From assembly GCA_015488875.1 (NCBI GenBank), contig WFMX01000036.1, positions 1-6,975 of the forward strand: a stretch of DNA of 6,975 nucleotides. The letters are read 5' to 3'. The translations under genes were made by a program, and so were the position numbers. Positions 5,673 through 6,975 of the stretch are shown piece after piece (the stretch's first letter is position 1; every line of letters starts with the position of its first letter). A model generated the notes under the pieces. The model did no database searches and was not told the DNA's origin. It was given only the letters and a program-made list of their open reading frames with translations. The DNA is from Campylobacterota bacterium (GTDB taxonomy: Bacteria > Campylobacterota > Campylobacteria > Campylobacterales > Sulfurovaceae).

Positions 5673-6509
5673 CTAACTATGCAATATCCCATTCGGGTTT
5701 ACCAGTAGGTAGCTAGCTATGGCAAATACTCCTGCTAAAACGACTCGTTTTACGATGACACCTATGTTGTTACCTATTTGGCATGAGCTGCATTGACTGT
5801 ATTTTTTGGCTTCGTACTGTGCATAAAAGAAAAATGATATCATTAGTATGATTATGGCAGGGAAGAGTACTTTATCTGTAGTATATATGGTATTTAGAGT
5901 CTCAGGCAGAGGACTAAATAGAGGTGTGATGAGTGTCAATCCCATGATGATGAGTAGCTTGTCCGTGAAGCTTACAAAGTAGTCTTTTTTAGAGAAGGTT
6001 GGGCAGACATCAGTAGGTGGCGGTATGAGACCATTACTTGCTAGTGCATCTAGTATCTTCTCTCTTCGTTCTTTGCTGACTTTGTCTAGGAAATTTCCTC
6101 CAAAAGTATAGTCTATCTTTCGCTGTAGTGTAGAAGCTAGCTTCTTGTCATCTATATCTATATGGAGCGGATTGCCTTTTCTGTCCTCATATACGAGCTT
6201 TATCTTTGCGTATCTAGGTACTGTCACTGTGATATCTGGATAATATAGTGTAGTCTCTGTAGAGTCAAATATATCTTCATTCTTCAATATGCGTGGATTG
6301 ATATATTCATCATAGCTATCGCCATTTTTTATCAATACTATGTTGTATGGGTATGCTATCTGGATGGCTGCCATAGATTCGAGACTATGCTTATCCATAG
6401 TATCTATCATATCTTCCAATACATTATCTAGTGTCTCATTGAAGCTTCTCACATCTGTACATGTGATATTGACTCTCTCGTCTGGATATATAACTAGTGG
6501 TTGTACCAT
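5673..6509 (-). CDS. Degenerate peptide-deformylase-like domain fused to three membrane helices
   Basis: Residues 1-150 of this 278-residue protein follow the peptide deformylase fold closely: LVIYPDERV at the start, LESMAAIQ (43-50) for the GxGLAAxQ motif, INPRIL (70-75), ETTLYYP (85-91) for EGCLSxP, an RYAKIKLVYEDRKGNPL strand pair, and QRKIDYTFGG (129-138) for QHEIDHLxG. All catalytic parts are gone: metal Cys is Thr87, the two metal His are Arg130 and Tyr134, and catalytic Glu is Lys131. It cannot be a working deformylase. Residues 183-200, 213-230 and 252-270 are membrane helices, and a CxxC (Cys240, Cys243) lies between the last two. The frame is intact, so this is a pseudoenzyme rather than a decaying gene. 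AAAAGGA lies 6 bases before the ATG. Role unknown; perhaps peptide or protein binding at the membrane (inference). Confidence 0.75.
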   Translation of the reverse strand: MVQPLVIYPDERVNITCTDVRSFNETLDNVLEDMIDTMDKHSLESMAAIQIAYPYNIVLIKNGDSYDEYINPRILKNEDIFDSTETTLYYPDITVTVPRYAKIKLVYEDRKGNPLHIDIDDKKLASTLQRKIDYTFGGNFLDKVSKERREKILDALASNGLIPPPTDVCPTFSKKDYFVSFTDKLLIIMGLTLITPLFSPLPETLNTIYTTDKVLFPAIIILMISFFFYAQYEAKKYSQCSSCQIGNNIGVIVKRVVLAGVFAIASYLLVNPNGILHS

Positions 6510-6573
6510 CGAAATCCTTTTAAATATTTATGAAAGCTAATAATTTTATGAGATTTAAGAAATATTTAGTAGT

Positions 6574-6592
6574 GACAAGGCAGAGCCTTGTC
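6574..6592 (-). terminator. Hairpin after the 53-residue gene
   Basis: A perfect 8-bp stem GACAAGGC (6574-6581) / GCCTTGTC (6585-6592) with a 3-base loop. Read on the minus strand it comes 16 bases after the stop of the small gene at 6608-6769, with no clean T-tract beyond it. On the plus strand it is followed by TTTTG. It probably ends the small-gene transcript and so separates it from the deformylase-like gene. Confidence 0.5.
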
Positions 6593-6607
6593 TTTTGTCG
6601 GAGCTGA

Positions 6608-6769
6608 TTAGTGACTCTTGCCCACTACGATAATCATCTTGATGTTTATCGCTACAAATCTGATGAATTGCCAAATAAGGCATGTTCTAAAGAATTTTAC
6701 AAACACTGTTGGTACCATGGTTGTATAGTTCTGATCATAAGGTTTTACTGTATCTTCGATTCTTTGCAT
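6608..6769 (-). CDS. 53-residue small membrane-associated protein
   Basis: A short gene with AAAAGGA 5 bases before its ATG and a hairpin after its TAA. The N terminus is polar (MQRIEDTVKPYDQNY). The rest, from about residue 18, alternates hydrophobic and basic residues (VFVKFFRTCLIW, FIRFVAINIKMIIVV) and ends GKSH. The pattern suits an amphipathic or single membrane-embedded helix with several Lys/Arg, such as a small membrane-protein partner. It lies 69 bases downstream of the likely SQR-like gene on the same strand, so it could be co-expressed with that flavoenzyme (inference). I cannot name a family. Support for translation is the good ribosome binding site and the compact spacing between two hairpins. 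Confidence 0.6.
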   Translation of the reverse strand: MQRIEDTVKPYDQNYTTMVPTVFVKFFRTCLIWQFIRFVAINIKMIIVVGKSH

Positions 6770-6799
6770 TTTATTCCTTTTCTATAATTTATTATCTTA

Positions 6800-6823
6800 T
6801 CTCCATGCTTATTGGTATGGAGA
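6800..6823 (-). other. Intercistronic hairpin
   Basis: TCTCCAT (6800-6806) pairs with ATGGAGA (6817-6823), extended by a G-T and a C-G pair (6807-6808 with 6815-6816) around a 6-base loop. It lies between the stop of the truncated upstream gene and the 53-residue gene. It is not followed by a T-tract on the minus strand, so it may be a processing, stability or partial termination element rather than a full terminator. Confidence 0.45.
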
Positions 6824-6838
6824 CATATCCTGTTTGGT

Positions 6839-6975
6839 CTACTCTGGGATTAGAGTCCAGCCTGGCTTGAGTTTTGCTTTGTAGATAAACATATGATGTA
6901 GTATATGCTTGATCCAGTGACCAGCTAGTCCTATCTCGCCAAATGTATAGTCAAGATCACGACCTAGACCAGGAT
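6839..6975 (-). CDS. C-terminal end of a probable sulfide:quinone oxidoreductase-like flavoprotein (partial)
   Basis: Only the last 44 codons are present, ending in TAG at 6839-6841; the gene begins beyond the window's right edge. The readable end runs PGLGRDLDYTFGE, then GLAGHWIKHILHH, then MFIYKAKLKPGWTLIPE. The pattern Trp-x-Lys, a hydrophobic/aromatic run, then Tyr-Lys-x-Lys-x-x-x-Gly resembles the amphipathic C-terminal membrane-binding segment of SQR and related FAD-dependent quinone reductases (often WxxxK...YFLWKxKxG). SQR passes electrons from sulfide to the quinone pool at the membrane. The FAD-binding and active-site cysteine regions lie outside the window, so the assignment rests on the tail alone. 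Other members of the NDH-2/SQR family are possible. Confidence 0.4.
   Translation of the reverse strand, partial: PGLGRDLDYTFGEIGLAGHWIKHILHHMFIYKAKLKPGWTLIPE

Noticed and set aside
5673..6509. Active peptide deformylase (def).
   Set aside because: Metal-binding Cys and both His plus the catalytic Glu are absent, and a membrane domain is appended.
6340..6540. Plus-strand 66-residue frame opposite the start of the deformylase-like gene.
   Set aside because: Antisense shadow with no ribosome binding site; the minus gene has a clear start and a recognisable fold.

Overview
The window looks like a chromosomal segment of an AT-rich member of the Campylobacterota (epsilonproteobacteria) of the Sulfurimonas/Sulfurovum kind. 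Reasons: heavy use of ATA and AGA codons, AAGGA-type ribosome binding sites, the form of the MetY protein, a two-gene heme-copper reductase of a type I know mainly from this phylum, and a left-hand-running gene end that resembles a sulfide:quinone oxidoreductase. No part is unmistakably foreign. The organism call is inference.

Layout. Bases 1-151 hold no gene I can support. A textbook promoter (152-180) drives metY (219-1481), which makes homocysteine from O-acetylhomoserine and sulfide, and a short hairpin follows it. The 254-base gap after metY carries nested palindromes, then a perfect FNR/Dnr-type operator placed about 41 bases before the likely transcription start of a two-gene operon (1736-4017). 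That operon encodes a subunit II-like cupredoxin protein whose CuA ligands are replaced, and a 12-helix heme-copper subunit I. In subunit I the helix VI copper histidine and the cross-linked tyrosine of oxygen reductases are both aspartate, while all other heme and metal histidines remain. This is best read as a nitric oxide reductase of the gNOR type, not an oxidase.

Bases 4018-4327 are a gene-free stretch full of hairpin-forming repeats: two copies of a ~60-bp direct repeat (R1) around an ~81-bp palindromic element (R2). Next comes a tightly coupled three-gene set of small membrane proteins (4328-5509): a coiled-coil/two-helix protein, a YcxB-like protein and a 29-residue single-helix peptide. 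An inverted copy of R2 (5522-5602) closes the set, so it lies between inverted repeats.

The right part is on the minus strand. The gene at 5673-6509 encodes a catalytically dead peptide-deformylase-like domain fused to three membrane helices. Upstream of it (higher coordinates) lie a 53-residue membrane-associated small protein (6608-6769) and the C-terminal end of a probable SQR-like flavoprotein running off the window. Sulfide oxidation plus NO reduction would fit a sulfur-oxidising denitrifier, but that metabolic picture is inferred from few genes.
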